From positions 5,518,001 through 5,582,000 of the forward strand of contig JASJZC010000004.1 of NCBI GenBank assembly GCA_037178855.1: a DNA stretch of 64,000 nucleotides. The letters are read 5' to 3'. The notes under the pieces were generated by a model. It was not told the origin of the DNA. It did no database searches and saw only the letters and a program-made list of their open reading frames with translations. The translations under genes were made by a program, and so were the position numbers. Below are positions 35,250-52,240 of the stretch, piece by piece. Numbering within the stretch: position 1 is the first letter of the stretch; each line of letters starts with the position of its first letter. This DNA is from Oscheius sp. JU75. Its lineage: Eukaryota > Nematoda > Chromadorea > Rhabditida > Rhabditidae.

Positions 35250-38216
35250 ATGACAGCACGGGCCTCAGCAATTGCTGCTCAGCTCGAACAGATAGCCTCG
35301 GACGTGAAATTAATAAAGGATCTTGAAATTGTTAGTCCTCTCCTATTTCTCCAGTTAATTTGATCTTTCAGCTCCCCGCAAACTACTCCTTCGAGGTCCC
35401 GAAGACGATCTGGAAGATCAGGACGACAAATAGTAAATATGGTCAGTTTTCTTGAAATTTCCAGGAAAAAATGACATTTCAGTGGCTCTACAGTTCCCAG
35501 AAGGTCTTCTGATGTACGCCTGCGTCATTGCCGACATTCTAGAGAAGCACACGGGTTGTGATACGGTAATCATGGGCGATGTGACCTACGGAGCCTGTTG
35601 TGTCGATGATTACACCGCTAAGTCGCTAGGTTTGTCTTTCTTTGACATAAACTGATGTTTAGGATGCGATCTAATGGTCCACTACGGTCATAGTTGTCTC
35701 GTGCCGATCCAGAACACTGAGGGAATCAATATGCTCTATGTTTTCGTCAATATTGACATCAATTTGAGCCATTTCGAGGACTGTTTAAAGGAGAACTTCA
35801 AGCCCGAGCAGAAGATAGCCCTGGTCAGCACAATTCAATTTATCAGATCCCTACAGGTTCGTCTTTTTCCCTCATTTTTTGCTGCTTTGGCTGTTGGTTT
35901 GAAGGACAAAATTTTGTAGTGTAATTAGTTTACCTAGACCTTGTATTCGTAGAACTGGCGGAAGAAGAGAGTCGTCGTGTTATAGAAGTAGGTAGAAGGC
36001 GCTAGACATTCGATTGCAATTTGCAGAGTTTTGAACAAAACTTGGAAAAGAGTCGCAGTAATCAAAGACTTCGATTTGGAGCACCAAAAGTTTTGTTTAG
36101 AAACTTTTGCTTTGTAATTGCAGTTGCTTTGCTGGTAAACTTTGTGGTAAAGGAACAGTAGCTTCCTTCGGCTCCTATTCGGTCCGTAGTAGATATACTT
36201 TTGCAGTTATCCTACAATTGGCAAAAGGCGCCTGTTGGCGGCACATGTCAGCTCCAGTCTGGGATAACACTTGACAATGGTTGTGGCCTTTTCTGCCAAG
36301 TGTTATCCCTGTTTAGAGTAGACAAGACGAGTTAGAAGAAACAAACAGTTCAAGTTACAAAACGAACGCTGACGGTATGAGGCACCGGCGGAAGCGTAAG
36401 CGACTGGTAGTCTGTTCAAGAAAGAGCATCAGCCTTCTTTGACGCATTCATCAGTTACGTATCGAAGATTTGTATGGGATGAGTTAGTGGGCGGCTAAAA
36501 ATCCCCCATCCCATATTTTTTTTTCTGAACAGACATACCGGTATTGTATACCCAGCCAAGGGGGGCCCAAAATAGCTGAAAAGCAAAAAAATTCACTGAG
36601 TATTCAATGCTTCAAGCCTGATGTGCCACTTAGGACCGGGTATTGAATAATTCTAGGGGTATGGAAGTCAATTTGCAATTTGCTATTTATCCCTTATTTT
36701 GCAGACAGTCAAGCAAGTGATGAGCAAACAAGGCTACGATCTGATTCTACCCCAATGTAAGCCCCTGAGCCCGGGAGAAGTCCTCGGATGCACCTCGCCG
36801 CGTCTTCCTCTCGATACTGACGCCCTAATGTGAGTTTCTTTCAGTCAATTTCTCGCCGAAACCAAGATTTAGATACCTCGGAGACGGTCGATTTCATCTG
36901 GAATCGGCGATGATTCATAATCCAAAGATCCCTGCCTATCAATATGATCCATATTCGAGAAAGTTGACCCGGGAGCACTATGACTTCAATTTGATGAAAA
37001 CAAACAGAATGAGTGGGTTTACTTATAATTTTTGAGTTAAAATCTCGATTTTAGAAGCCGTGGAAGTCGCCAAAAGCTGCTCAAAGTTTGGAATCATTCA
37101 CGGGACTCTCGGTCGACAGGGAAACATCAAAATTGTTGAAGAGCTCGAGAGCAAGCTGACTAAGCACGGGAAAAAATTCACACGGGTCCTGTTATCGGAG
37201 ATTTTCCCGGAGAAGTTGGCTTGTTTTCCAGAAATTGAATGGTAAGTCTTTTTACAATATTCGAACTGTGCGTGGAAAGCATATCCAGTACAGTATCGAT
37301 AACTGGAAAAGTTAAACAGACGAGCTTATTACAATAGCCTTGGTGTACAAATTCCTACCCTTACTGTCTTAAAGCCAGATAGGCTCTATTTTGTATTTCC
37401 TCTACTTAATAGAGAAGGCTGTCTCATACTGTCACGAGCAGGAATTGAAGTCATTCTTGTCCACTATTACAGCAAAAACTAGCCTGATTAGAAGTAGGTC
37501 CCTCATTTTGGAGCAAGTGGAAGGAAAAGCTCCCAGATCGGTTGCGCAGTTATCCGTTAGCTTTCTTTGACGAAAGATTCGTAGAGAGTTCCAATCTTGT
37601 AAGTCTTGTAAGGGTTGGAGACTCTCGACCCGCGGTTCTCTCTGCTCTGACGCGGTATGAGTCAGGATAGGCTTATTTAGTGGACTATAAGAGGAGGCGC
37701 AGCAAGGACTCTAGGCCTACGATTTGATTACTCGACGACTATGATCTCCTAAAACCTAAGAAGCTATATATGTACCATCGGATCTATTTCCATGGGTCTT
37801 GTTCTAAATCTCATCGCAGAAAATATGGCATGGTATCTGTGCTGAGATTTGATCCGTGTGGCTCGCAATTGACACTGAAACCCGAATCGACAGTTCTGGA
37901 ATTCCCTTCAGACTGAAATAGTCCTTTCATTTCCAGCTGGGTTCAAGTAGCCTGTCCGCGTCTCTCTATCGACTGGGGTCTCTACTTCCCGAAGCCCCTG
38001 CTCTCTCCCTACGAGTTGGCTGTGGCTCTTGACGAGGTTTTTTCTCTATTTTTTTATGCATAAAAACCTATTCAGATCGCCGCTCCTGACGACTTCTACC
38101 CGATGGACTTCTATTCGAATGACAGCACCGGCCCGTGGACCAACAATCACGAGAAACATCGTCCGGAGAGGAGGACCAGAAGGCCGCATGTTCTAGTAGC
38201 TTCCGATGGGAAGTAG
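35250..38216 (+). CDS. dph1: DPH1, diphthamide synthase subunit 1, 9 exons, 394 aa
   Basis: Exons 35250-35330, 35372-35441, 35483-35629, 35663-35856, 36705-36829, 36873-37012, 37055-37241, 37937-38036 and 38076-38216 total 1185 nt in one frame. Family blocks are all present: [99 protein letters not shown]. The Cys of GACC, LGCTSP and VACP are the three [4Fe-4S] ligands known in this radical-type enzyme. With DPH2 it transfers the 3-amino-3-carboxypropyl group of SAM to a His of elongation factor 2, the first step of diphthamide synthesis in the cytosol. Intron 4 (848 nt) carries a MITE and an inverted repeat. Confidence 0.96.
36261..36309. repeat. Inverted repeat GGGATAACACTTG
   Basis: GGGATAACACTTG (36261-36273) is exactly reverse-complemented at 36297-36309; 16 bp pair with one mismatch. 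A related TCTGGGATAACA occurs at 14482-14500, also in an intron. Confidence 0.8.
36410..36534. mobile_element. MITE, about 125 bp, GTCTGTTCA ends
   Basis: The left end GTCTGTTCAAGAAAGAG is preceded by TA. The right end reads CTGAACAGAC, followed by AT. Inner T-rich and A-rich parts are partly complementary. Size and ends match the element at 48526-48649. It sits in DPH1 intron 4. Confidence 0.7.
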
Positions 38217-38326
38217 ATACTGTTTTTTTCCATAGTTCTTATTGTCCATTTTTGTTGATTTTTCATTAAAATATGTTATGGAACGTTTGGTGAGAGTACA
38301 CATAAGTTTGATGAGAATAGACAGGA

Positions 38327-43822
<5,496 letters not shown>

Positions 43823-46666
43823 CTTTCCTGTAACAGTCGCGTGAAAAGAAGGCGGCAGAAATGAAAAGAAAGACAAGCAAACAGGTGCGCGCAGAAGTAT
43901 TGTTCTCTCGGAATGAGTCAAACGAGAAAAGAGCGGAAAAGTAGTGAAGTACTCCATCAAGTCTAGATTTGCTGCGGAGCATAAGGAATAAGAGAGCTTT
44001 GAACCAAAAGTCGTGGAGGGGACTGATTGGACAAACGAGATTCCTCATGAAGGGGGGCCTTCGGGGGCCCGAGGGACGACAAGGGTCAACGATGGAAAAA
44101 GTTCAAAGAGGCTGTCTCTAGGCGCAACTTTGCCAGGATTAATCGAGCTAAGTCGCAACCGGATCTTTTTCAATAAACCTGCTTATGAATTGAAAGAGAG
44201 AAGTTGGAACGCTGCTAATTTGTGAGCCCTCCTTAGTATGTTCGGTCTCGTTCAAAAGCCCACGACGTAGTCTATTGAGCTGATCGTAGTTTTGAGGTCC
44301 AAGGCGGAGTTTTTAAGCCTAACGAAGTTCTACACTATTGTAGATTTTGATCTGATCTACATCTTTGCAACATACAGAGCTCTGAAAGTTCAATTATCAA
44401 TCCGATGAACTAATGTGGAGTGGGAAGATTGCAACGGGTATAACCAAAAGAGTCAAATGCAGCATTCTTCCTCATCTTCATTTTTTTCAAAGAAGAGAAG
44501 AAGGAAACGTATAGAAGTTGTCCCGAGGGAACAAAGAGAAGAAGGGGGAGAGACGACTAAAAAGCGTCTGGATGGGTGTGTCCTCTGCCCCCCGTCGGCT
44601 ATAGAAGGCCGTGAGAGCCGGTCACTGATGCGGTCAGGGAGCCAGTCTGTGCAAAGGGGGAATTGGATTTCCTTCTCGTTTAAGATTCTCGCACCCTCTG
44701 CTGACCCCCTCTAAGCTGGGAAAAAATGGCTGGTGACCTTAGTACTAGATGAAACATTTGTTCTGTCTCTTTGCTCAGTTTTTTAAAGAATGTGGTGGGT
44801 TAGGGTCGAAAAACAAAACTATCTGGTAAACGTCTGATCTGGAGTTTACTGTATTCGCTTGAATCGTAAAAGTAGCGGGAAACGACAAGTACATGATGAG
44901 ACCAGCTGCACTTTACTTGAGATCTTTGAAACTTTAGAGTCGTGACTCTAGGGAACGCAAGAGAAATGACAAAGTCAAGATGATTAGAAAGAGTTCAAAG
45001 TGGAACTCGTTACCTGCGTGTTCAAACCTTGTAGATAAGAGATACGGAGATCCAATACATGCAGATCAAATTTCACTGACAAGAGTTCAGACGAGACGAG
45101 TTGCGTTTGGAGTTGCATAAATAAATCTTGGGCAGGAGTCTTTCTACTAGTAGGCATTATGTCCGATTGTTCTTTGTACATATTTCTCTCAGGTGTTGGC
45201 ATACGGTCTCTGGACATCTCGAGCACTGAATGAGATCAGGGGAGAGAAAGAAAGCTTTTACGTTGAGAGAGCTACCATTAGACAGCCAAACAGACCTTGA
45301 GATCTCTCTGGACACACTCCCTGTCCGGTCACAGGAAGTATAGCCTTACTCCAGATAGAGTCAGAATACCCAATCAAACAGGAGATAGACACACTGCACA
45401 GATCTCTCAGTAAAGCTTCCATTAGACACATACCGAGAGTCGGAGACTGCCAAAACGAAGACCCTCAGTGGGCTAATAACTGGTAAAAGACAGAGCTAGT
45501 AGCCTAGTGATAAACCGATAGAGAGTTCCTGGCAAGAGACAGAGACGCTTGTATATGGGTGCCAGGCTAACTCTTTGTTAGGGACCACTGAACCGCGACC
45601 AAGTACCAGGAAGTGTACTTGAAGTCGCCCATGTCCAAAATGAAACACAGCAAACTATAGTAAAGCTCTCTGGAGAAGTCCCGGAACAGATTCCCCCGAG
45701 AGCCACTCAAAGTATATGTCCTTTTCTAATGCTTCCTCCTTCTCACTGAACACATTGTCCTCTACATGGTCGGTTCCCTAAAAGGACGCTCCCAAAATCA
45801 ATGCAGCTGCCTCTTCTCTCTTTTTTTCGAGGGGGACTAGGCGACAATCAGTGCCCTACGACCAATTAACAAGTCTAATGAGGTCCGCCGGCCGACAGAG
45901 AACTTTGGCCGAAAAATCGAGAGGGAGAGAGGATGGGCCGTACTAGAGAGAGAGCGGGGGTTTGACCACCATTATTCCGGCTGGATGGAGATGAACTCGG
46001 ACTTTGTGACTAGTATCAGAGGGCTGGAATTGGCACATTACTGGTCTATGATCGGGGATTTGCAGAAGAGAAACGTAGCAGTATGTGGTTAGACACAAAG
46101 ATAGAATCATGCAGACACTTTGCCTTGTTCTCTGACTAAATCCCGTTTACAACCTATTTTCAGTCATTTCAGTGTTCCATAACAAGCTTAGCATAAAGAG
46201 CATGTTGAGGATCATTGAAACAATGAAACAGACTACTTTGATAGGGAAAGCTAGGAAGAACGATGACAAAAAGACGAGCGAAAGTGCAAAGTTTTGTAAT
46301 TTTGAACTCCCGCACAGTCCTTCGGGTACGCAATTTGCTTACCATAATCAGTAATCTCTTCTCGAAATTCTTCGTCACAATTTGCCTATTTTTCCTTACT
46401 TTTTCTAAACCTCAATCCAGGTGTTCACTCAGTACGATTACAAAGAAACTGATGGTGCTCGTAGAACAAAGGAGAAAAATAACTTCAGAAGCATAAGAAA
46501 TAGGCGTGAATACGTCAAATGAATGCATACAAGTCCTGAACCTTCGAATTGATTAATCATTTCTTTTTTTTGCACCACCCACGAAGTTAAGACCTATCAG
46601 GACATCCATTTTCTTCTCCCCTTTTACCGTTCTTCCACGCCACAAAAATTTTTTGCAGGGATCAAG
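43823..46666. other. Intergenic region between smoothelin-like gene and zinc-finger array
   Basis: The part above 43822 is the promoter side of the smoothelin-like gene. Words CTGTC/GACAG stay frequent to about 45600. At 44331-44380 there is a CTACA...GTAGAT inverted motif also found elsewhere. A possible minus-strand exon is listed separately. Nothing else can be supported. Confidence 0.35.
45017..45231 (-). CDS. Possible isolated coding exon, unknown gene
   Basis: On the minus strand an acceptor CATTCAG precedes an open stretch including LEMSRDRMPTPERNMYKEQ and DLFMQLQTQLVSSELLSVKF. A donor CAG|GTAACG follows NTQ. The composition is protein-like with a helical C-terminal part. I could not find partner exons, and it resembles no family I know. 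Confidence 0.25.
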
Positions 46667-47877
46667 ATGTCTTCTCCTAAAAATTGCGATTTAGAACTGA
46701 CCGAAAGTGATGGTAGCAGTGAAGAAGATCAACAGGAAGCTGATACAAATAGTTTGTTAAACTTATTCCTCATCATAGCATGTGTTCAGAGAAGAATGGC
46801 CACGAGTGTACGATTTGTGGTATCGGATTCCGGTACAAAAAGAGCTTCATCTGTCATATGAATATCCACAATAGTGAGCACTCTTTCCCTTGATTCTCTA
46901 TCGCGGTTTCAGAAAAGTTCCCCTGTCCAGATTGTGGACAGCTCTACGGACGTGAGGATGATCTGAAGCGGCACAGACGCACTCATGCACAATCTTGTCC
47001 AAATTGTCACCGTTCCTTCTTCTCTCTTCGTACTCATGCCCATTCCTGCCCCAACAGGAAAAAGTCGAAGTTGCAAGAACAACCTGGGACGTTGCTCAAG
47101 ACTCTTAAAGAGTTTCCATTCAAATGCGAGACGTGTGACGCACAATATTCGGCTATGAAAAGCCTTCGGGAACATCGAAATGTCCATACGAGTTTGTTTT
47201 GTCTCCTATTTTCAATAATTCGCTTGCTGCAGACAAGTTCAAGTGTGACGCATGTGAAAAATGCTGCAAGGGTGCTGCCGATCTGGCCCGGCACAAAATA
47301 ATTCATACGATAAACGGAAAGAAGGCACATTTCTGTCCAGACTGCTCTTATAGTGGTGGTAACAAAACGGCTATCACCCAGCATCAGAAAAAGTGCAAGG
47401 GAAAGGTAAGACCCCAGATTTTCGAGCAATATTATCTTCCAACATATAGAAGTCGAGTCCCGGTCCTGTATCTGACAACGAAGAAAGTGCCCCTCCTGCT
47501 CGTGCTCAAATATCTCGTCTCTTTCCCGGCCAACCTCTAGTGAAAAAGGTCCGAACTGAGGAAGAGTACGAAGCCCTGATCAAGCAGATCAAGGAGGACT
47601 GTGATCGAAAGTTGGAGCAGTTGGAGAGGGCTTTTGAGAGCCGAATGAAGCACCAGAAGGACGAGTTTGAGAAGAAAATCAAGCTGTTGAAAGCTAACCC
47701 GAAAGAGCAACAGGTTACACTAATTTTTTGCCTATGGGACAAATGGTTCAGAGTCGCAAGCGCCTTGAAGATAGTGATGATTCCGAAGACGAGAAAGAAA
47801 TCAGCTCCTCGGAGAATAAATCCGTTGCCTCCATGATGCCCATCAGACGCTCGTCGTTGTTCCCTTCTCCAGGGTAA
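46667..47877 (+). CDS. Zinc-finger array gene, copy 1: C2H2/C2HC fingers plus coiled coil, 336 aa
   Basis: Exons 46667-46751, 46790-46873, 46913-47191, 47233-47405, 47450-47713 and 47752-47877 total 1011 nt. N-terminus MSSPKNCDLELTESDGSSEE is acidic. Fingers: CTICGIGFRYKKSFICHMNIH, CPDCGQLYGREDDLKRH, a C2HC CPNCHRSFFSLRTHAHSC, CETCDAQYSAMKSLREH, CDACEKCCKGAADLARH and a C2HC CPDCSYSGGNKTAITQH. Then comes a charged coiled coil (about residues 230-295, EDCDRKLEQLERAFESR) and a tail with KEISSSENKSVAS. I infer a nuclear DNA-binding, self-associating protein. It is the first of a tandem family on the plus strand. It is not one of the well-known named factors. Confidence 0.85.
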
Positions 47878-48191
47878 TCTAGCTTTCCAGTTTTACCCAA
47901 TTTGTTCACATTTTGGTTGCTATCATTCATTGTGCGATGAATTACAGAATTGCCAATGAATGTATACAGGTCTGTGACATGTGTTTTTGTGCGGGAATTT
48001 AAGGATTGGGAATTATTCCTTTCTGGTGGCCTAAAAAATACTGGTACAATTACCAGAGCTAATGAAAGTCTAGCAAACTGCTTTATCTCCCTTTTGTGTC
48101 GAAGAGTTTGCCTTACCACAACCGAGAAAAGCACTCAAGAAACAAAAACAATTTATAGTAGTACAAAAAGTATAAAATATGACCAACTAAA

Positions 48192-48236
48192 AGAAGTTTC
48201 CTTGGTCTCGCTCATTGCGAGATCAAGGAAGCTTCT
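48192..48236. repeat. 20-bp hairpin with 5-nt loop
   Basis: AGAAGTTTCCTTGGTCTCGC (48192-48211) pairs with 48217-48236 across TCATT. The only two imperfect positions are G-U wobbles if transcribed from the plus strand. Confidence 0.85.
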
Positions 48237-48525
48237 CTTATTCTTTGCTAGAGCTTCGCAGGAAAGACATCTTGGCTTCTGAAACACGGATTACTTTTAC
48301 GACGGAGGAGAAAAGGGCGATTTTCACGGAGACAATGATGAAAATGGGGTAAACGTTGCATGTTTCTGAGTTCCCCCGCAGTGTTCTGTTGATACACAAT
48401 TTGCTTACCGTAATCGAGAAAATCTCCAGCTCTTCTGATCCTAAATTCTTTTCCACACGTCTTTATTAACTGTTTCACACATTCTGTCGTTTTTTGCTCA
48501 ATTACAGAGAAACTATTGGCTGTTA

Positions 48526-48649
48526 GTCTGTTCAAAAATAACAGCATTTTGTAGAATGGAAAAAGTAGAAAACCAAAGTGGGAGAAGGTTGAAAACGGCG
48601 CGCTTTTTTTGGCGCGACCGTTTGGAAAATGTATTATTTTTGAACAGAC
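48526..48649. mobile_element. MITE, 124 bp, with TA target duplication
   Basis: Ends GTCTGTTCAAAAATAA (48526-48541) and its exact reverse complement (48634-48649) are flanked by TA at 48524-48525 and 48650-48651. The middle has GGCGCG repeated on both sides of a T run. TA target sites and short ends fit a Tc1/mariner-class MITE. Confidence 0.9.
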
Positions 48650-48824
48650 TACGCCCAGGGTGATTTGTGATGGGCGAAGCTAATTTCATGTTGCCAACAA
48701 GCAATTGGTCTAGTGAAGCCTATACCCAATGGATTAGAGATACCAGTAGACGCCCAAAGACTTTTTCTTTGGCCCTTCTTCTTAGACTTTGCTCTGTAGT
48801 AAAACGAATCAGTTTTCAGGAACC

Positions 48825-51236
48825 ATGTCTTCTCCGGCGGGAAGCACCAGGTCGTCTGAATTTGGTTGGCCTTTTTTTCCAAGCAAACTGTCTATTAGGT
48901 AATGATGGCTACAAGTACAAGTGTACGATCTGCGGCATCGGATTCCAGTACAAGAAGGGCTTCAACCATCACATGAACATTCACGCAGGTAAGAGATTTC
49001 CCGGCATATTACCTTCCTTGGTATCAGAGAAACACCCATGCCAGGAATGCAAAAAATACTTTGGTAATAAAGAAGAACTGCGTATACACAAACGTTCTCA
49101 TCCTGTCAAAAAGCGTGTTCCCTGTCCAACCTGCCACCGCTCCTTTGTTTGCCTGCATACCCATGTCAAGTCCTGCAGTAATAAGGTTTGTTGCCTGTCT
49201 TTTTCGCCCTGGAGCTCTAGAATTCGAAGCCGGAGAATGTTCAATATGACAGTGAAACGGGTCACAAACAATATGTAATCCCCAATTTTCGTTCGTATCA
49301 AAAAATCCATACTGGTTCGTTTTCATCTTGCTTCCCACTATCTCACTGGTTGCAGACAAGCTCAAGTGCGACATCTGTGACAAGCGTTGGCCTTCTTCCT
49401 CGGAGCTGTTCAGGCACAAAAGAACTCACATTGACAATCACGTGCCGATTACGCCCGATATTGACAATCATGTACCGCTATTTGAGCTCTCCGATTCCTC
49501 CTTCGAAGAGCCACCGGCCGAAGCTGTGGATCCTTGGCGTGATTACTTCTGTTTGCATGCCACTGAGCCATCGGTTGAGAAGTTTGATGGCGGAGAAGTT
49601 AACACAGCGCCGGTTGTCATTCGAGCAGATCCTTCAGTTGAACCACGGCACAGCGTGATCGATAATGTCGAGGTTAGCTCGTAAACATTATAGAGATTCA
49701 TCGGCGTTTTCAGTTCAAGCACGTTCCCGAGGGTGATCGTCATGGGCCGGTTATTGATCTCTGGCATTCCTCTTTCGAAGAACTACTGTCTGAAGCTGTC
49801 GATCAGCCTTCCACTCCAACAGAACTTTATCAGCGATTTTGGATTGAGGAGGGTGGCATGGACTACCACGCACCAGATGACCACAACGAGCCCCAGGAAG
49901 CCAAGGTGGCTGAGACTAAATCCACTAGAATTGCACAAAATGGCTCTGGAAAGAAGGTGAAACATCTTCGTTAATCCTGGGAAATGGTCTTTTCAGGACG
50001 AAATATCGGCTGCTAAGCAAAAAAGAGGAGCTTCACTGCGTGAATCGTCCAAACTGATTGTCGAAGATCCGCTGGCCAAAAAGCCGAGTACTGAGGAAGA
50101 TTTGAAGACGATTTTGAAGCAGATGAACGGTGATTTCGCCAAGAAAATGGAACAGCAAAAGAGGGACTTTGAGAAGCAAATCGAGCAGCAGAAAAACGAG
50201 AAAAATCAGCTGAAAGAGAATTATGAGGGGAGGATTGTACAACAAAAGAAGGATTTCGAGGCCAAAATGAAGCAGTCCGAGCACTTCATTCTCGAGGAGC
50301 CTTCTACCATAGCTGGCAGACGTCCTTCTACGATTGAAAATAGCTTTGGAAAGAAGGTAAACTGATTTCTCCTGCAAATATTACTATTTTCAGATTGGAA
50401 ACTTGGCCAGAGAATCCGTCCCATTGGCAGGATCATTTAACTTCGAAGAGCTAAATGTCAAAAAGGCCAGAACTGGGGTGGATTTGGACGAGATTGTAAG
50501 CCAACTGAAGGATGATTTTGTACAAAAGATGGAGCAGCAAAGCAAGGATTTTGATGAGAAGATCGTGCTCCAGATGCGTGGATATCAGAGACGTGACGAA
50601 TTCCAGAGAGGAGCTGTCGACTCCGAGAGGGACCAGAAGCAGGCGCCAAATCTACAGGTTTTCCCATTTTTACCGTCCTTGGATCAAAAGTGTCAGAGTC
50701 GAAAGCGCAAGAAATTTCGTCGTCATGATTATCATTCCAGAAACTGGAAGATCAGCTCCTCCGAAGACGAATCGGTTTGTTTTTGAACCATTTCCTCGTC
50801 AAAAATACTCTTTTAGGACGAGAGTCCCGCTGAAGGCAGCGTTTCTGGGGTGCCTAGAGGCAGATCGAACCACCGTAATACAAAGAAGACCACTGGAAGC
50901 CATCAGGAGACCGGAACAGCCGACGTTTTCATCACCTACGCAGATTTGAACCTGCCCAATCGATGCGTCTTCTGTTGGAAGCAGGACCATCCGTCTGAAG
51001 AGTGCAGGTAATTACACCCATTTTGGCTAACCAAGGTTTTCAGACACTTCGACACGGTAGAATACCGACTCTACATGAAGGAGCGCAGCAATCTCTGCCC
51101 CAAGTGCCTGCTCTTCCATCCCGGCAAGCTCTGTTTCAAGACGGTCAAGTGCGATCACTGTCAGGCAGAAGATCATCACTCGTATCTTTGTCCATCGGAC
51201 ATTCATCGTCAATATCTTGGACAGTTTTGTAAATAA
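48825..51236 (+). CDS. Zinc-finger array gene, copy 2: C2H2 fingers, coiled coils and three Gag-like CCHC zinc knuckles
   Basis: The start is MSSPAGSTRSSEF (48825-48864). Finger exons: 48899-48988 (CTICGIGFQYKKGFNHHMNIH), 49028-49185 (CQECKKYFGNKEELRIH; C2HC CPTCHRSFVC), 49221-49314 (a finger remnant without zinc ligands, still open), then 49356 onward (CDICDKRWPSSSELFRH). Acidic linker exons follow (FKHVPEGD... SFEELLSEA). Two long coiled-coil exons follow (about 49998-50359 and 50394-50658: KKMEQQKRDFEKQIEQQ). The last exons (about 50818-51008 and 51044-51236) encode CVFCWKQDHPSEEC, CPKCLLFHPGKLC and CDHCQAEDHHSYLC. These are zinc knuckles of the form CX2CX3-4HX4C, typical of BEL/Pao retrotransposon Gag-like proteins. 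I infer gain of an RNA/DNA-binding module from a retroelement. Confidence 0.85.
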
Positions 51237-51860
51237 TTTTGTTTGTTTTTTCCTTGCAATTTAGTTACGTTGTTCTTATAAATTGTTGGCTGTTTTGTAG
51301 TACAGGGTGCGGTATAATTACGGCAACAAGGTATTTTCTACGTAAAAACACGGATCGAGCATAACAAGAATAACGACTAAAGAGGTTTATTCGCTATGAA
51401 AAACTAAACAAAATGACAATATTCTGATCGCCATCAGCGTCGATACAGGCTTGAAGTCTCTTGGAGCAGGCGTCGACGATGGCGCCCAGACACGCGACTT
51501 TCCATGTCGTTTCCAGTGCTCTCTTCAGGGAATTGATGTTATTGTGTGGTTTTGAGCAGGCTTCAGCTTCGAGAACACTCCGGACAGTAATTTGAGATCC
51601 GGAGACGAAGGTGGCCGCTGGTTAAAGACGATGAAGTCTGGAAAGTTCTGTTTGCACCATGCTTGAACGGAATGATGATTGTGAGCTGGAGCTCCGTCCT
51701 GTTGAAGACAGAAGTGTTTGTTTCCAAAGTGTCTTTCAGCCCTCCACGGTGAATAACTTTTCATCAGTGGACAGAATCGTCTTGTATGCTCCGCGTCGAA
51801 AACGTCTCAGCAACTCGGTGACTCGGTCCTTTCTCTTATCTTTGGCTACTAATGAGAGAT
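51237..51860 (-). mobile_element. Decayed mariner-family transposon, 5' truncated
   Basis: On the plus strand a TA (51301-51302) and CAGGGTGCGGTATAATTACG mark one terminal repeat. Minus-strand coding remnants in order: RVTELLRRFRRGAYK, STDEKLFTVE (first catalytic Asp), QQDGAPAH (second Asp), PPSSPDL (third Asp), then CSKRLQACIDADGD and a stop at 51394-51396. There are stops, frame changes and a large deletion after FTVE. No second terminal repeat is seen, because the element breaks off near 51860. It lies between zinc-finger copy 2 and a copy fragment. Confidence 0.85.
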
Positions 51861-52240
51861 GCCCAAATCAACCATCTCGTCCGTCGCAGAGCCTCCGATC
51901 AAAATAGCCAGGACTGATGTGAACCTCGAAGCGATGGTTAAACAGATGCAGAAGGTTTTCGACCAAAAACTGGAGCTGAAACTGGATCTGCAAAAGAGGG
52001 ATTTCAAGAAGCTGCTGCAGCAAAAAGGGAATTTGACAAGCAGATGAAGCTGCAAAATGACGTTGATGAGAAGACCAAGCTCAAATTGACAACACACATA
52101 TGCGCGTGGTTAATACAGTTGCCACAATCAGCGAGAGATTCGAGGAGAACTGTCTCGATCTGGAACATATGCAGAAGTACCGGGTTACTGGATTTTCGCG
52201 TGGATTCAGAAATACCTATCTTTTTCCACACTTAGGGCAG
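51859..52240 (+). pseudogene. Zinc-finger array fragment: coiled coil only
   Basis: EPPIKIARTDVNLEAMVKQM aligns with the coiled-coil exon of copy 2 (KKARTGVDLDEIVSQL). It continues with FDQKLELKLDLQKRDFKK, then a frame change. RVVNTVATISERFEEN and LEHMQKYRVT follow, the counterpart of RVIDTVAAIGEKI...MQKQQ in copies 3 and 4. No fingers remain. The mariner remnant abuts its left end. Confidence 0.8.

Larger units (their letters stand above)
47878..48824. other. Spacer between zinc-finger copies 1 and 2
   Basis: This spacer contains a strong hairpin (48192-48236) and a MITE (48526-48649), and ends with the promoter of copy 2. There is no gene otherwise. Confidence 0.4.

Noticed and set aside
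46172-46496. Short plus- and minus-strand frames before the zinc-finger array
   Set aside because: They overlap each other on both strands and lack any domain or splice context.
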